From Pseudomonadota bacterium (GTDB taxonomy: Bacteria; Pseudomonadota; Alphaproteobacteria; Caulobacterales; Caulobacteraceae), in NCBI GenBank assembly GCA_023432855.1, contig JAEZEZ010000008.1:1-30083 (forward strand): DNA of 30,083 nucleotides. The letters are read 5' to 3'. Of this stretch, positions 7,057 through 14,654 are shown in pieces; the stretch's first letter is position 1; every line of letters begins with the position of its first letter. Position numbers and translations under genes: made by a program. Below the pieces are notes generated by a model. That model was not told where the DNA came from and made no database searches. It saw nothing but the letters and a program-made list of their open reading frames with translations.

Positions 7057-8471
7057 CCCGCCACGGCGAGAACCGGCTGTCCGGATGGGCGGCCGCCGCG
7101 CGGAGGGCCCTTCAGACGACTGACGAAGTCGTCGCGCCAGGCGGCGACATCCTCGGTCTGGACGCTCTCCATCAGAGCGGTCCACCGCTCGATGCGCTCG
7201 CGCCTCGGCATGATCAAAGCGCGGCGGATCGCGTCCGCGGTCTCCTCCCGATCGAACGGATTGACGATCAGCGCCTGGCTCATCTGCTGCGCCGCGCCGG
7301 CGAACTCGGAAAGGATCAGGACGCCGGGATCGTCCGGATCCTGGGCGGCGACGTACTCCTTCGCGACCAGGTTCATGCCGTCCCGGAGCGGCGTCACAAG
7401 ACCGACGTGGGCTGCGCGGTAGAGGCCGGCGAGTTCGTCGCGACGGTAGGCGCGGTTCACATAGCGGATGGGCACCCAGTCGATGGTCGCCAGCTCGCCA
7501 TTGATGCGGCCCGAGACCATGTCGAGCTTGGACCGGATCTCCTGGTACTCCTCGACCTCGTCGCGGCTGGGGGTCGCGACCTGCAGGAAGAAGACCTTCT
7601 CCTGCTGGTCGGGGTGGTCGAGCAGGAATTGCTCGTAGGCGAGGAAGCGCTCCTCCAGACCCTTTGAATAGTCGAGACGATCCACCCCCAGGATCAGCTT
7701 GCGGCCGTCCATGCTCTCGCGGATGCGGGCCAGCGTCTCGGTCGCCTTACGCGACTCCACCGCGCCGGCGAAATCGGCGGCGTCGATGCCGATCGGGAAG
7801 GCGCCGACGCGACTCGTCTTGTCCAGCGCGCGGACGACGCCATCGTCGTCAACCTCTCCGTCGACCCCCTCGATGTACTCGACGAAGGCCTCCATGTGGT
7901 CCTGGGTCTGGAAGCCGATCAGGTCGAAGTCGAGCAGGGCGCGGACCAGATCCCTGTGGTGCGGCAGGGTTTCGATCACCCGCCGGGCCGGCCACGGAAT
8001 GTGCAGGAAGAAGCCGATGCGGTTCTTCACGCCGCGGCGGCGCAGTTCCGCCGCCAGCGGGATCAGGTGGTAGTCCTGGACCCAGATCACGTCGTCGGGC
8101 CCGATCAGAGGCAGCACCGTCTGGGCGAACCGCTCGTTGACGCGCTGATAGCCCTCGCCGAACGAGCGCTCATAGGCCGCCAGGTCGGGTCGGTAATGGA
8201 ACAGGGGCCACAGCGTGCGATTGGCGTAGCCGTTGTAGTACTCCTGGACGTCCTGCTCCTCGAGATCGATCAGGGCGACTGTGACCCCGCCGACGCGCTT
8301 CATGGACATCTGGCCGGTGAAGGTCTCGGCGGTCTGACCGCTCCAGCCGAACCAGACCCCATCGTTGTCGCGCAGGGCGGCGGCCAGCGCCATCGCCAGC
8401 CCCCCGGCGGTGCCCACGCCCGGGTCGGCCGGCGGGTTCACGCGGTTGGAGATGACGATCAAACGACTCAT
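7053..8471 (-). CDS. otsA: Trehalose-6-phosphate synthase (UDP-forming), GT20
   Basis: 472 residues, the usual OtsA length. It makes trehalose-6-phosphate from UDP-glucose and glucose-6-phosphate in the cytoplasm. Visible landmarks are SNRVNPP at the N-terminus, the GTAGGLAMAL glycine loop (20-29), HIPWP (157-161), and VDRLDYSKGL with R265 and K270, the residues that contact the UDP phosphates. LRDGMNLVAKEYVAAQ is also present. The ATG at 8471 overlaps the otsB stop as ATGA, preceded by AGAGG, which indicates translational coupling. An upstream in-frame Met at 8522 is rejected because the conserved protein begins at MSRLIVISNR. The gene meets MscS tail to tail. Confidence 0.97.
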   Translation of the reverse strand: MSRLIVISNRVNPPADPGVGTAGGLAMALAAALRDNDGVWFGWSGQTAETFTGQMSMKRVGGVTVALIDLEEQDVQEYYNGYANRTLWPLFHYRPDLAAYERSFGEGYQRVNERFAQTVLPLIGPDDVIWVQDYHLIPLAAELRRRGVKNRIGFFLHIPWPARRVIETLPHHRDLVRALLDFDLIGFQTQDHMEAFVEYIEGVDGEVDDDGVVRALDKTSRVGAFPIGIDAADFAGAVESRKATETLARIRESMDGRKLILGVDRLDYSKGLEERFLAYEQFLLDHPDQQEKVFFLQVATPSRDEVEEYQEIRSKLDMVSGRINGELATIDWVPIRYVNRAYRRDELAGLYRAAHVGLVTPLRDGMNLVAKEYVAAQDPDDPGVLILSEFAGAAQQMSQALIVNPFDREETADAIRRALIMPRRERIERWTALMESVQTEDVAAWRDDFVSRLKGPPRGGRPSGQPVLAVAG

Positions 8472-9250
8472 CGGATTACCTCTGACTGGAAAACGCCGGA
8501 CCGCAGCGCGCGATCCAGCCATTCGAAAACATGATCGACATTGCGCAGGCCCGCGGAGGCGGACGTCTTGCGAGGCGGGCCGACGAGCACTCCGACGCCT
8601 CCGGCGCTTTCGACCTCGGCGAAGGCGTCCTCGTCGGTGAGGTCGTCGCCGACGAAGATGGGCAGCGTTCCCCGGAAAGGCGGCTCCGCCATGAACGCGC
8701 GCACCGCCGCGCCCTTGTCGGCGCCCGGCGTGCGAAGCTCGGCGACCCGGTCGCCGTCCTGAAGCTTGAGTCCGGTCGACAGCGCCAGCCGGCGGGCGAG
8801 CCGGCGCACCTCGTCCGCCTGGGCCGGGGCGTTCCGATAATGAAGCGCGACGCTGAGCGACTTGGGCTCGACCAGAAGGCCGGGGCGCGTGGCGGCGAAA
8901 TCCCGCAGCAGCCCCTCGACCTCCGGCAGACGGGGATGCGCTTCGCTGCTAGTGATCTCACCGGTCGCGTTGCGGCGCTCGAGGCCATGAATGCCGGCTG
9001 CGCAGGCCGCCTGGGCCTCCACGATGCGGTCCACCTCCGCCAGGCTGCGGCCACTGATGACGGCGAGCCTGCCCTCGAGAGCTTCTCCGGCCCGCTTCAG
9101 GAGCTGAGTCCGACGCGGCTCGGGGCCGACTTCGCCAGGCGTGCTTTCGAATTCCGCCAGGGTGCCGTCGAGGTCCAGGAACAGCGCCGCCTCGCGCACG
9201 GGGATTTCCCTGGTCGAGGACTGCGAAATCTGGCGGGTCTCGGTCGGCAT
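8468..9250 (-). CDS. otsB: Trehalose-6-phosphate phosphatase, HAD superfamily
   Basis: 260 residues. It dephosphorylates trehalose-6-phosphate to trehalose. HAD motifs are complete: DLDGT at 26-30 (nucleophile D26, acid/base D28), S66 in VISGRS, K179 in GADKG, and GDDLTDED at 201-208 (Mg2+ ligands). The start at 9250 is chosen because GGGAGAA lies about 10 nt upstream and HAD motif I follows at the usual distance. The longer frame to 9403 would begin inside the -10 of the promoter candidate at 9401-9429. It is first in the otsB-otsA operon and is divergent from the GH15 gene. Confidence 0.95.
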   Translation of the reverse strand: MPTETRQISQSSTREIPVREAALFLDLDGTLAEFESTPGEVGPEPRRTQLLKRAGEALEGRLAVISGRSLAEVDRIVEAQAACAAGIHGLERRNATGEITSSEAHPRLPEVEGLLRDFAATRPGLLVEPKSLSVALHYRNAPAQADEVRRLARRLALSTGLKLQDGDRVAELRTPGADKGAAVRAFMAEPPFRGTLPIFVGDDLTDEDAFAEVESAGGVGVLVGPPRKTSASAGLRNVDHVFEWLDRALRSGVFQSEVIR

Positions 9251-9279
9251 CAACAACGGTTCTCCCTGGCCCGGGCCGG

Positions 9280-9304
9280 AATGCGCCGCCACGGCCAAGG
9301 TTCC
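9280..9304 (-). promoter_or_regulatory. General-stress (EcfG/RpoE2/SigT-like) promoter candidate for otsBA
   Basis: The minus strand reads GGAAC (9304-9300), 16 nt, then CATT (9283-9280). This fits the loose alphaproteobacterial form GGAAC-N18-TT, with one mismatch to GGAAC-N16/17-CGTT. A start near 9272 would leave a leader of about 20 nt containing the otsB Shine-Dalgarno. otsA is a known general-stress target in other Alphaproteobacteria, which supports the call. Confidence 0.35.
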
Positions 9305-9343
9305 CGCTGCGCTGACGGCGCGGACACAATTGAGGGCGCCGAT

Positions 9344-9355
9344 CGACTTAAGTCG
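9344..9355. repeat. 12-bp perfect palindrome CGACTTAAGTCG
   Basis: Perfect dyad centred between 9349 and 9350, about 95 bp upstream of the otsB start. It lies within the leader that would follow the 9401-9429 promoter. It could be an operator for a dimeric repressor. Confidence 0.4.
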
Positions 9356-9400
9356 CTCGACGCGCCGGGGCGGCTGGATGAATTGACTGTATCGGCCTGT

Positions 9401-9429
9401 CATATAGGACCGCGCACACCGGCTGTCCA
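9401..9429 (-). promoter_or_regulatory. Sigma70-like promoter candidate for otsBA
   Basis: The minus strand reads TGGACA (9429-9424), a 17-nt spacer and TATATG (9406-9401). That is 5/6 to TTGACA and 4/6 to TATAAT. The predicted start near 9394 leaves a leader of about 144 nt that contains the palindrome at 9344-9355. Confidence 0.4.
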
Positions 9430-9474
9430 GTTTGGCGTGACTGCAATATCCGGGGCTGTCGATTACATAAGTGA

Positions 9475-9494
9475 AGTCAGGCGGCGGCCTGACT
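9475..9494. repeat. 8-bp inverted repeat AGTCAGGC / GCCTGACT
   Basis: Perfect 8-bp arms with a 4-nt GGCG centre (AGTCAGGC at 9475-9482, GCCTGACT at 9487-9494). On the plus strand it is followed by CTGGTTTTGG, too weak a T-run for a confident terminator. An operator is equally possible. Confidence 0.45.
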
Positions 9495-9515
9495 CTGGTT
9501 TTGGATTACTTGGCT

Positions 9516-9530
9516 GCCGATCGGATCGGC
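9516..9530. repeat. Odd palindrome GCCGATC-G-GATCGGC
   Basis: Perfect 7-bp arms around one central base. A shorter dyad, CGGA-N5-TCCG, follows directly at 9531-9543. It resembles a dimeric-regulator half-site arrangement about 100 bp before the GH15 start. Confidence 0.4.
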
Positions 9531-9558
9531 CGGAATATCTCCGAATGATCAAGTCTGA

Positions 9559-9574
9559 AGCCTCAGCGGAGGCT
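9559..9574. repeat. 6-bp inverted repeat AGCCTC-AGCG-GAGGCT
   Basis: Perfect 6-bp arms with a 4-nt centre, 56 bp before the GH15 start. On its own it could occur by chance; it is listed because it joins the other dyads in this region. Confidence 0.3.
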
Positions 9575-9629
9575 GGGCGTTAATACCGGGCCGCCGCGCG
9601 GCGGGTTTGGAATTCACTCCGGAAATCGT

Positions 9630-11462
9630 ATGCACCCACCCATGGCCGACTACGCACCTGCCGATGAGCCCCGCAGCCTGGACCTCGCCCCCATCGGCAA
9701 CTGCGCCGTCAGCGCCCTGATCGACCGCCGCGGCCGCTATGTCTGGTCATGCGCGCCGCGCACGGACAGCGATCCGGTATTCTCGACCCTGCTCGACGCC
9801 CGCTCCCTGAGCGACCCGGAGGCGCGGGGCTTCTGGAGCATAGAGGTCGAGGATCTGGTCTCTTCCCGGCAGGAGTACCTGCGCAACACGGCGGTGCTGC
9901 GCACCGAGCTTACGGACGCGAACGGCGGCGTGGTCGAGATCATCGACTTCTGCCCCCGCTTCCGCCAGTTCGGAAGGACCTACCGCCCGACCGCCTATGT
10001 CCGGCTCGTGCGCCCTCTGAAGGGCGCCCCGCGGATCGCGGTGCGGCTGCGCCCCGCCATGGACTGGGGCGCGTCCCCGGCCGGGCGCACGTCCGGCTCC
10101 AACCACGTGCGCTTCCTCTGCGCCGAGCTGACCCTGCGCCTGACCACGAACTGTCCCGTCTTTCATATCCTCGACGAGCGCACCTTCCGCCTGGAGGAAG
10201 ACCTGGCCTTCTTCCTCGGCCCGGACGAACGCTTCGGCTCCAATGTGCTGAGCGCATGCCAGCAGATGCTCGCCGACACCTCGGCCTACTGGCGCGAGTG
10301 GGTCCGCACCCTCAGCCTGCCGCTGGACTGGCAGAAGGCGGTCATCCGGGCGGCCATCGCACTGAAGCTGTGCGCCCATGAAGAGACCGGCGCCATCGTC
10401 GCGGCCCTGACGACCTCGATCCCGGAAGCCCCGCACAGCGGCCGCAACTGGGACTACCGCTACTGCTGGATCCGCGACGCCTATTACGTCGTGCGGGCGC
10501 TCAACCGCCTTGGCGCCGCGGACATCCTGGAGAACTACCTCGGCTACCTCAGGAATCTCGTCGACCAGTCCCGCGGCGGCCACGTCCAGCCGGTCTACGG
10601 GGTCGGTCTCGAGCCGGTGCTGACCGAGCGCGAGGAAACCTCTCTCAGCGGATACCGGGGCATGGAGCCGGTCCGGGTCGGCAACCAGGCGCACGAGCAT
10701 CACCAGCACGACGTCTACGGCCAGATCGTCCTGCCGCTCGTCCAGTCCTTCTTCGACGAACGCCTGCTCAGGCCGGGCACGATCGAGGACTTCCACGCCC
10801 TGGAAAAGGTCGGCGAACGCGCCTTCGAAGTGCACGACAAGCCTGACGCGGGGCTATGGGAGTTCCGCACCAAGGCGCGGGTCCACACCTATTCGGCGGT
10901 GATGTGCTGGGCGGCCTGTGAGCGGCTGTCCAACGCCGCTGTCGCGCTGGGGCTCGAGGATCGCGCGCGCTACTGGTCCGAGCGGGCGGCCGTCATTCAC
11001 GCCCGCATCGACAAGGAAGCCTGGTGCGAACCGCAGAGCCGATTCGGCGGCAGCTTCGGCGGCGAGGAGCTGGACGCCAGCCTGCTCCAGCTCACCGAAC
11101 TGGGCTTCGTCTCGCCCGACGATCCGCGCATGGAGGCGACCTTCGCCGACATCGAGGAGCACCTGCGGCGCGGCTCCTACCTCTTCCGCTATGTCGATCC
11201 CGACGACTTCGGCCTGCCGGAAACCGCGTTCAACTTCTGCACCTTCTGGTTCATCGAGGCCCTGGCGCTGGCGGGGCGCACGGACGAGGCGCGTGAGCTC
11301 TTCGAGGAGATGCTGTCGCGGCGGACCCACGCGGGCCTGCTGTCCGAGGACATCGCGCTGGAGGGGGGCGAGTTGTGGGGCAACTACCCCCAGACCTACT
11401 CGCTGGTGGGGCTGATCAACTGCGCCACCCTGCTCAGCCGGCCCTGGAGCGCGGTCCGGTGA
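9630..11462 (+). CDS. GH15-family glycoside hydrolase (glucoamylase/trehalase-like)
   Basis: 610 residues, the usual size of bacterial GH15 proteins with an N-terminal beta-sandwich (about 1-230) and a C-terminal (alpha/alpha)6 barrel. The barrel opens with the diagnostic NWDYRYCWIRD (273-283). Candidate catalytic carboxylates are E411 in LWEFR and E581 in GGELWGNYPQTYS, where the general acid and base sit in this family. GH15 enzymes release glucose from alpha-glucosides; bacterial members include glucoamylases and trehalases. Position next to otsBA and coupling to glucokinase favour trehalose or a related glucoside as substrate, which is inference. No signal peptide, so it is cytoplasmic. 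ATG 9630 is preceded by CCGGA; a second Met lies at 9642. The stop overlaps the next start as GTGA. Confidence 0.9.
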   Translation: MHPPMADYAPADEPRSLDLAPIGNCAVSALIDRRGRYVWSCAPRTDSDPVFSTLLDARSLSDPEARGFWSIEVEDLVSSRQEYLRNTAVLRTELTDANGGVVEIIDFCPRFRQFGRTYRPTAYVRLVRPLKGAPRIAVRLRPAMDWGASPAGRTSGSNHVRFLCAELTLRLTTNCPVFHILDERTFRLEEDLAFFLGPDERFGSNVLSACQQMLADTSAYWREWVRTLSLPLDWQKAVIRAAIALKLCAHEETGAIVAALTTSIPEAPHSGRNWDYRYCWIRDAYYVVRALNRLGAADILENYLGYLRNLVDQSRGGHVQPVYGVGLEPVLTEREETSLSGYRGMEPVRVGNQAHEHHQHDVYGQIVLPLVQSFFDERLLRPGTIEDFHALEKVGERAFEVHDKPDAGLWEFRTKARVHTYSAVMCWAACERLSNAAVALGLEDRARYWSERAAVIHARIDKEAWCEPQSRFGGSFGGEELDASLLQLTELGFVSPDDPRMEATFADIEEHLRRGSYLFRYVDPDDFGLPETAFNFCTFWFIEALALAGRTDEARELFEEMLSRRTHAGLLSEDIALEGGELWGNYPQTYSLVGLINCATLLSRPWSAVR

Positions 11463-12439
11463 GCGGGCCTTCCGCCTGGGCCCTCGTCGGCGACATCGGC
11501 GGAACCAACGCCCGCTTCGCCCTCGTCGACATGGTCGACGGCGAGCCGCGGCTAACGCGGCCCCTTCGTCTTGCGGACGACGATTTTCCCGGCCCCGTGG
11601 AAGCCATCGAGGCCTACCTGCGGGAGGTCGGCGCAGCGCGGCCTGCCTGCGCCATGCTCGCCGTGGCCGGGCCCGTGGGCGAAGGACGCGCCCAGCTGAC
11701 CAACCGGCCGGGCTGGCGCTTTTCCGTCGAGGCGCTGCTGGCGGCGGGCTTTTCCGAGGCCGGGCTGGTGAACGACTTCCAGGCGCTCGGCTGGGCGGCG
11801 AGGCGGCTGATGTCCGAAGGGTCCGCCCCCCTCGGGCCGCCGCTGCAAGGCGACCCGTTCGCGCCCGTGACCATCATGGGTCCCGGAACGGGGTTCGGGG
11901 CCGCGGTCGCCCACTCGGGCGCGCACGGAACGACGGTGACGGCGACCGAGGCGGGTCACATGGGCTATGCCCCGGTGGACGAGCTGGAGACTGACCTGGT
12001 GAGGCGGCTGGGGCGCGAGGGCCGCGTCACGGTCGAGCGCCTGCTGTCAGGGCCCGGTCTAGCCCGCCTCCACGTCGCCCTGGGCGAGATCGAGGGCCGT
12101 CACGTCGAACCGCTCGCGGCCAGCGAGATCACCCGGATCGCCCTCGAAGCGCCGGGCTCGGACCGCCGGATCACGGCTCTCCGGTTCTGCGCCATGCTGG
12201 GGTCGGTCGCCGGCGATCTCGCCCTGGCCAACGGCGCACGAGGGGGCGTCCTGCTGACCGGCGGGGTCGCGACGCGGCTCGCGCCCCTGCTCCCGGACAG
12301 CGATTTCCGCGCCCGGTTCGAGGCCAAGGCGCCGCTGGAGTCCTACGTCTGCGCGATCCCCACGCGGATCGTCACCGATCCGCACGCCGCGCTGCTGGGC
12401 GCGGCCCTGGCCCTCAGGGCTGGAGCCGGGCCAGCCTGA
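11459..12439 (+). CDS. glk: Glucokinase
   Basis: 326 residues. It phosphorylates glucose to glucose-6-phosphate with ATP. It belongs to the bacterial hexokinase-fold group A (E. coli Glk-like), not the ROK type. The phosphate-binding loop is GDIGGTNARF (11-20). TNRPGWRFS (81-89) and the catalytic base D106 in LVNDFQALG are in place, with MGPGTGFGAAV (140-150) and the sugar-binding EAGHMGY (164-170). The start is the GTG at 11459, which overlaps the GH15 stop as GTGA with GGAG 9 nt upstream. Coupling suggests that glucose freed by the GH15 enzyme is the substrate. The 3' end overlaps the convergent GH13 gene by 26 bp. Confidence 0.95.
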   Translation: MSGPSAWALVGDIGGTNARFALVDMVDGEPRLTRPLRLADDDFPGPVEAIEAYLREVGAARPACAMLAVAGPVGEGRAQLTNRPGWRFSVEALLAAGFSEAGLVNDFQALGWAARRLMSEGSAPLGPPLQGDPFAPVTIMGPGTGFGAAVAHSGAHGTTVTATEAGHMGYAPVDELETDLVRRLGREGRVTVERLLSGPGLARLHVALGEIEGRHVEPLAASEITRIALEAPGSDRRITALRFCAMLGSVAGDLALANGARGGVLLTGGVATRLAPLLPDSDFRARFEAKAPLESYVCAIPTRIVTDPHAALLGAALALRAGAGPA

Positions 12440-13946
12440 AGCCGAACGGGCCCCCGGCCCCGACAGGGCTCTCGATGAGCGTTTCACCACCGGCCAGATC
12501 GGCGGTGAGCTCGGCCTCCCCGCCCCCGAGGTTGAACACGCAGAGGATCCGGTCCGCCCCAAGGCTGCGTTCGAACGCGAGCAGCGGGCCGGCGGTCTGC
12601 AGGAACGAGATCTCCCCGAGCCGAAGCGGCGCGCACGCCTTGCGCAGGACGATCAACCGCCGCGCCAGATGCAGCGTCGAACCGGGATTCGCCTCCTGGG
12701 CGGCCACACTGAGCGGCGCGTGTTCGGGCGCGGCCGGCAGCCAGGGCTCGCCCGTGCTGAAGCCCAGGTTCGATCCGTCGGTCCAGGGCATGGGGGTCCG
12801 GGCCCCGTCCCGTCCCGCGTCCAGCCGGTTCACGTCGCGGATCGGGTCGCGCCGTCGATCGGGCGCCACTTCGGCGTGGGGAAGCCCCAGCTCCTCGCCC
12901 TGATAGAGGAGCACGGTCCCCTTCAGCGCGATCAAAAGGGCCAGCATGAGGTCGGCGACCGCCCGCGGCGCGTCGGGGCCGCCCAGACGGGTTCTGACAC
13001 GGGCGACGTCGTGGTTCGAAAAGGCCACCGATGGCCAGTGCTTCGGATAGCGCGCCAGTTCGGCGAAGTGGTCGCGGATGAATTCGGGGCCGAGCTCTTC
13101 GTTCAGCAGCAGCGGGAAGGTGTAGGCCGAATGCACGCCCTCGTCGGGCGCGGCGTAGGCCCCGGCCAGTTCGGGCTCCTCGAAGAACTCGCCGAGGACG
13201 AACCGGCCGTCGTAACGTTCGACAAGCTGCCTGACCTGATCCAGCACATCGAGATTTTCGGGCCTGTTGGCGTCGTTGAGGTGACGCTGGCCCTCCAGGC
13301 CTTCGGGGTTGTCCGCCAGGGACGGATCGTGGACCAGGGCCCCCGCGACATCCAGCCGGAAGCCGTCGACGCCCTTCGCCAGCCAGCGGTCCAGAACCTC
13401 GAGCGCCGCCCTCCGGCCCCCTTCGCTCAGCCAGTTCAGCTTGGGCTGCTGCGGCATGAACTTGTGGTGGAAATACTGGCCGCGGACCCCGGACCAGGTC
13501 CAGGCCGGGCCTCCGAAAGACGAACGCCAGTTGTTCGGAGGGCCGCCGTCCGCGCCGGCGTCGGCCCAGATGTACCAGTCCGACGTCTCCCCCCGCGCTT
13601 CGCTTTCCCGGAACCAGGGATGTTCGTCGGAGGTATGCGCGAGAACCTCGTCCAGCAGCACACGGATGCCCCTGGCGTGGGCCGCGTCCAGGAGCCGGTC
13701 GAAGGCCGCCATGCCGCCGTAGTCGCGGGCGACCGCATCGTAGTCGGAAATGTCGTAGCCCCAGTCGCGGTTCGGCGAGGGGTGGATGGGCGACAGCCAT
13801 ATGGCGTCGACGCCGAGAGCGGCTATGTAGTCGAGCCTGGCCCTTACGCCATCCAGATCGCCGTGGCCGTCGCCATCGCTGTCGCAAAAGCTGCGCACAT
13901 AGACCTGGTAGACGACGCAGCCGCGCCACCACGGCGGAGAACCCAT
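12414..13946 (-). CDS. GH13-family alpha-glucosidase
   Basis: 510 residues. The (beta/alpha)8 barrel carries the GH13 triad: nucleophile D199 in GFRLDVA, acid/base E253 in VLGEFF and D313 in FSNHDVAR. DWGYDISDYDAV (61-72) and the WLSPIHPSP block are typical of oligo-1,6-glucosidase/alpha-glucosidase subfamilies. Conserved region I reads DEVLAHTSDEHPWF, lacking the usual Asn of DxVxNH. Loss of this Asn recalls the GH13_23-like alpha-glucosidases, which have Ser there. It has no signal peptide, so it acts on imported or internal oligosaccharides. The ATG at 13946 lies 4 bp after the upstream stop, and no clear Shine-Dalgarno is seen, which suggests re-initiation. Confidence 0.9.
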   Translation of the reverse strand: MGSPPWWRGCVVYQVYVRSFCDSDGDGHGDLDGVRARLDYIAALGVDAIWLSPIHPSPNRDWGYDISDYDAVARDYGGMAAFDRLLDAAHARGIRVLLDEVLAHTSDEHPWFRESEARGETSDWYIWADAGADGGPPNNWRSSFGGPAWTWSGVRGQYFHHKFMPQQPKLNWLSEGGRRAALEVLDRWLAKGVDGFRLDVAGALVHDPSLADNPEGLEGQRHLNDANRPENLDVLDQVRQLVERYDGRFVLGEFFEEPELAGAYAAPDEGVHSAYTFPLLLNEELGPEFIRDHFAELARYPKHWPSVAFSNHDVARVRTRLGGPDAPRAVADLMLALLIALKGTVLLYQGEELGLPHAEVAPDRRRDPIRDVNRLDAGRDGARTPMPWTDGSNLGFSTGEPWLPAAPEHAPLSVAAQEANPGSTLHLARRLIVLRKACAPLRLGEISFLQTAGPLLAFERSLGADRILCVFNLGGGEAELTADLAGGETLIESPVGAGGPFGFRLARLQP

Positions 13947-13950
13947 GTGG

Positions 13951-14256
13951 TCAGTCGCGCGGTGCGGCGGGGGCGTCGCGCCCGAACAGCGGCGCGAGCA
14001 CCGCGTCCAGGTCGGTCATCAGCGACGACCGGGGCGGCCAGCGGCTTTCGAACTGCGCGAGGCGCTCGCGCAAGTGCTCCCGCTGGGCGCTGAGCGCGCT
14101 CTGCGGCGCCTCGGGGGCCTCCAGCTGCGCGCGGTACTCGTCGATGCACTGCGCCAGGTGCGCCAGCCGGTCTTCGGCCGCCTGGTCGATCGGGGCGTCG
14201 AGCAGGGCGATGACCTCCTCGAGCGCGGCTTCAAATTCGTCCTGGTCGCGGATCAT
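13951..14256 (-). CDS. Small helical protein resembling the HigA N-terminal region, no HTH
   Basis: 101 residues starting MIRDQDEFEAALEEVIALLD; the start is set by GGGAGG 5 nt before ATG 14256. The first 45 residues show the spacing of the HigA-type antitoxin N-terminus: an I-x-D-x-x-x-F-x-x-A-L-x-x-V-x-x-L-L lead, then a second helix ending in IDEYRAQL. The remainder is a charged helix (QREHLRERLAQFESRW) and a short tail, not the HTH DNA-binding domain that completes a HigA antitoxin. No toxin gene is adjacent. It precedes the GH13 gene by 4 bp and is probably co-transcribed with it. The HigA-like relation is a by-eye judgement; function is unknown. Confidence 0.72.
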   Translation of the reverse strand: MIRDQDEFEAALEEVIALLDAPIDQAAEDRLAHLAQCIDEYRAQLEAPEAPQSALSAQREHLRERLAQFESRWPPRSSLMTDLDAVLAPLFGRDAPAAPRD

Positions 14257-14328
14257 GGGCGCCTCCCAGAGGGGTAACAGCCCACCATAGTCCCGGTTCC
14301 CCGTATCGGGTAAGCCGTCCCCCAAGGC

Positions 14329-14550
14329 TCAGGATGTGCGGGGCGGACGGCCATGGTCCGCCGGCGGCAACTCGACCTCGAACACGTCTTCCTCGAACTC
14401 CGAGAGAAGGTCGTCCAGCGCCTCGATCACGGCGTCGATCTGTTCGGCCGAAGCCGCATATTCGGCCACCTGGCCGTCGCCATCGGTGAGCTGGAGGAGA
14501 AACTGGTCGTCGTCGCCGTAGGTGATGGTGAACCGGGTCAGCTGTTTCAT
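14329..14550 (-). CDS. Small acidic protein of unknown function
   Basis: 73 residues. It begins MKQLTRFTITYGDDDQFLLQ and contains a beta-rich N-terminus and a strongly acidic helix (IDAVIEALDDLLSEFEEDVFEVELPP), followed by a short basic tail. No signal peptide or membrane segment. AGGA lies 8 nt before the ATG at 14550. I do not recognise a named family; small acidic proteins of this kind may bind a partner protein. It lies 72 bp upstream of the HigA-N-like gene in the same orientation, and the gap contains that gene's strong Shine-Dalgarno. Confidence 0.68.
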   Translation of the reverse strand: MKQLTRFTITYGDDDQFLLQLTDGDGQVAEYAASAEQIDAVIEALDDLLSEFEEDVFEVELPPADHGRPPRTS

Positions 14551-14654
14551 CGGACGTCCTCGATTGCCTGCCTAGAACTCTCCGGAATGCGAAGGGCTCC
14601 CGGCGGCCGCCTGACGCCGTGGACAAGCGCGCCTGAGGCGCCCAAGTTCGCCGG

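Larger units (their letters stand above)
9251..9629. promoter_or_regulatory. 379-bp divergent regulatory region between otsB and the GH15 gene
   Basis: No gene is seen here, and the base composition is more AT-rich than the flanks. It contains two candidate promoters for otsBA (9280-9304 and 9401-9429), a TTGACTG at 9383-9389 that could serve the plus strand, and four dyads: 9344-9355, 9475-9494, 9516-9530 and 9559-9574. This is the longest gene-free stretch in the window and probably the control point for trehalose and glucoside metabolism. Confidence 0.6.
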
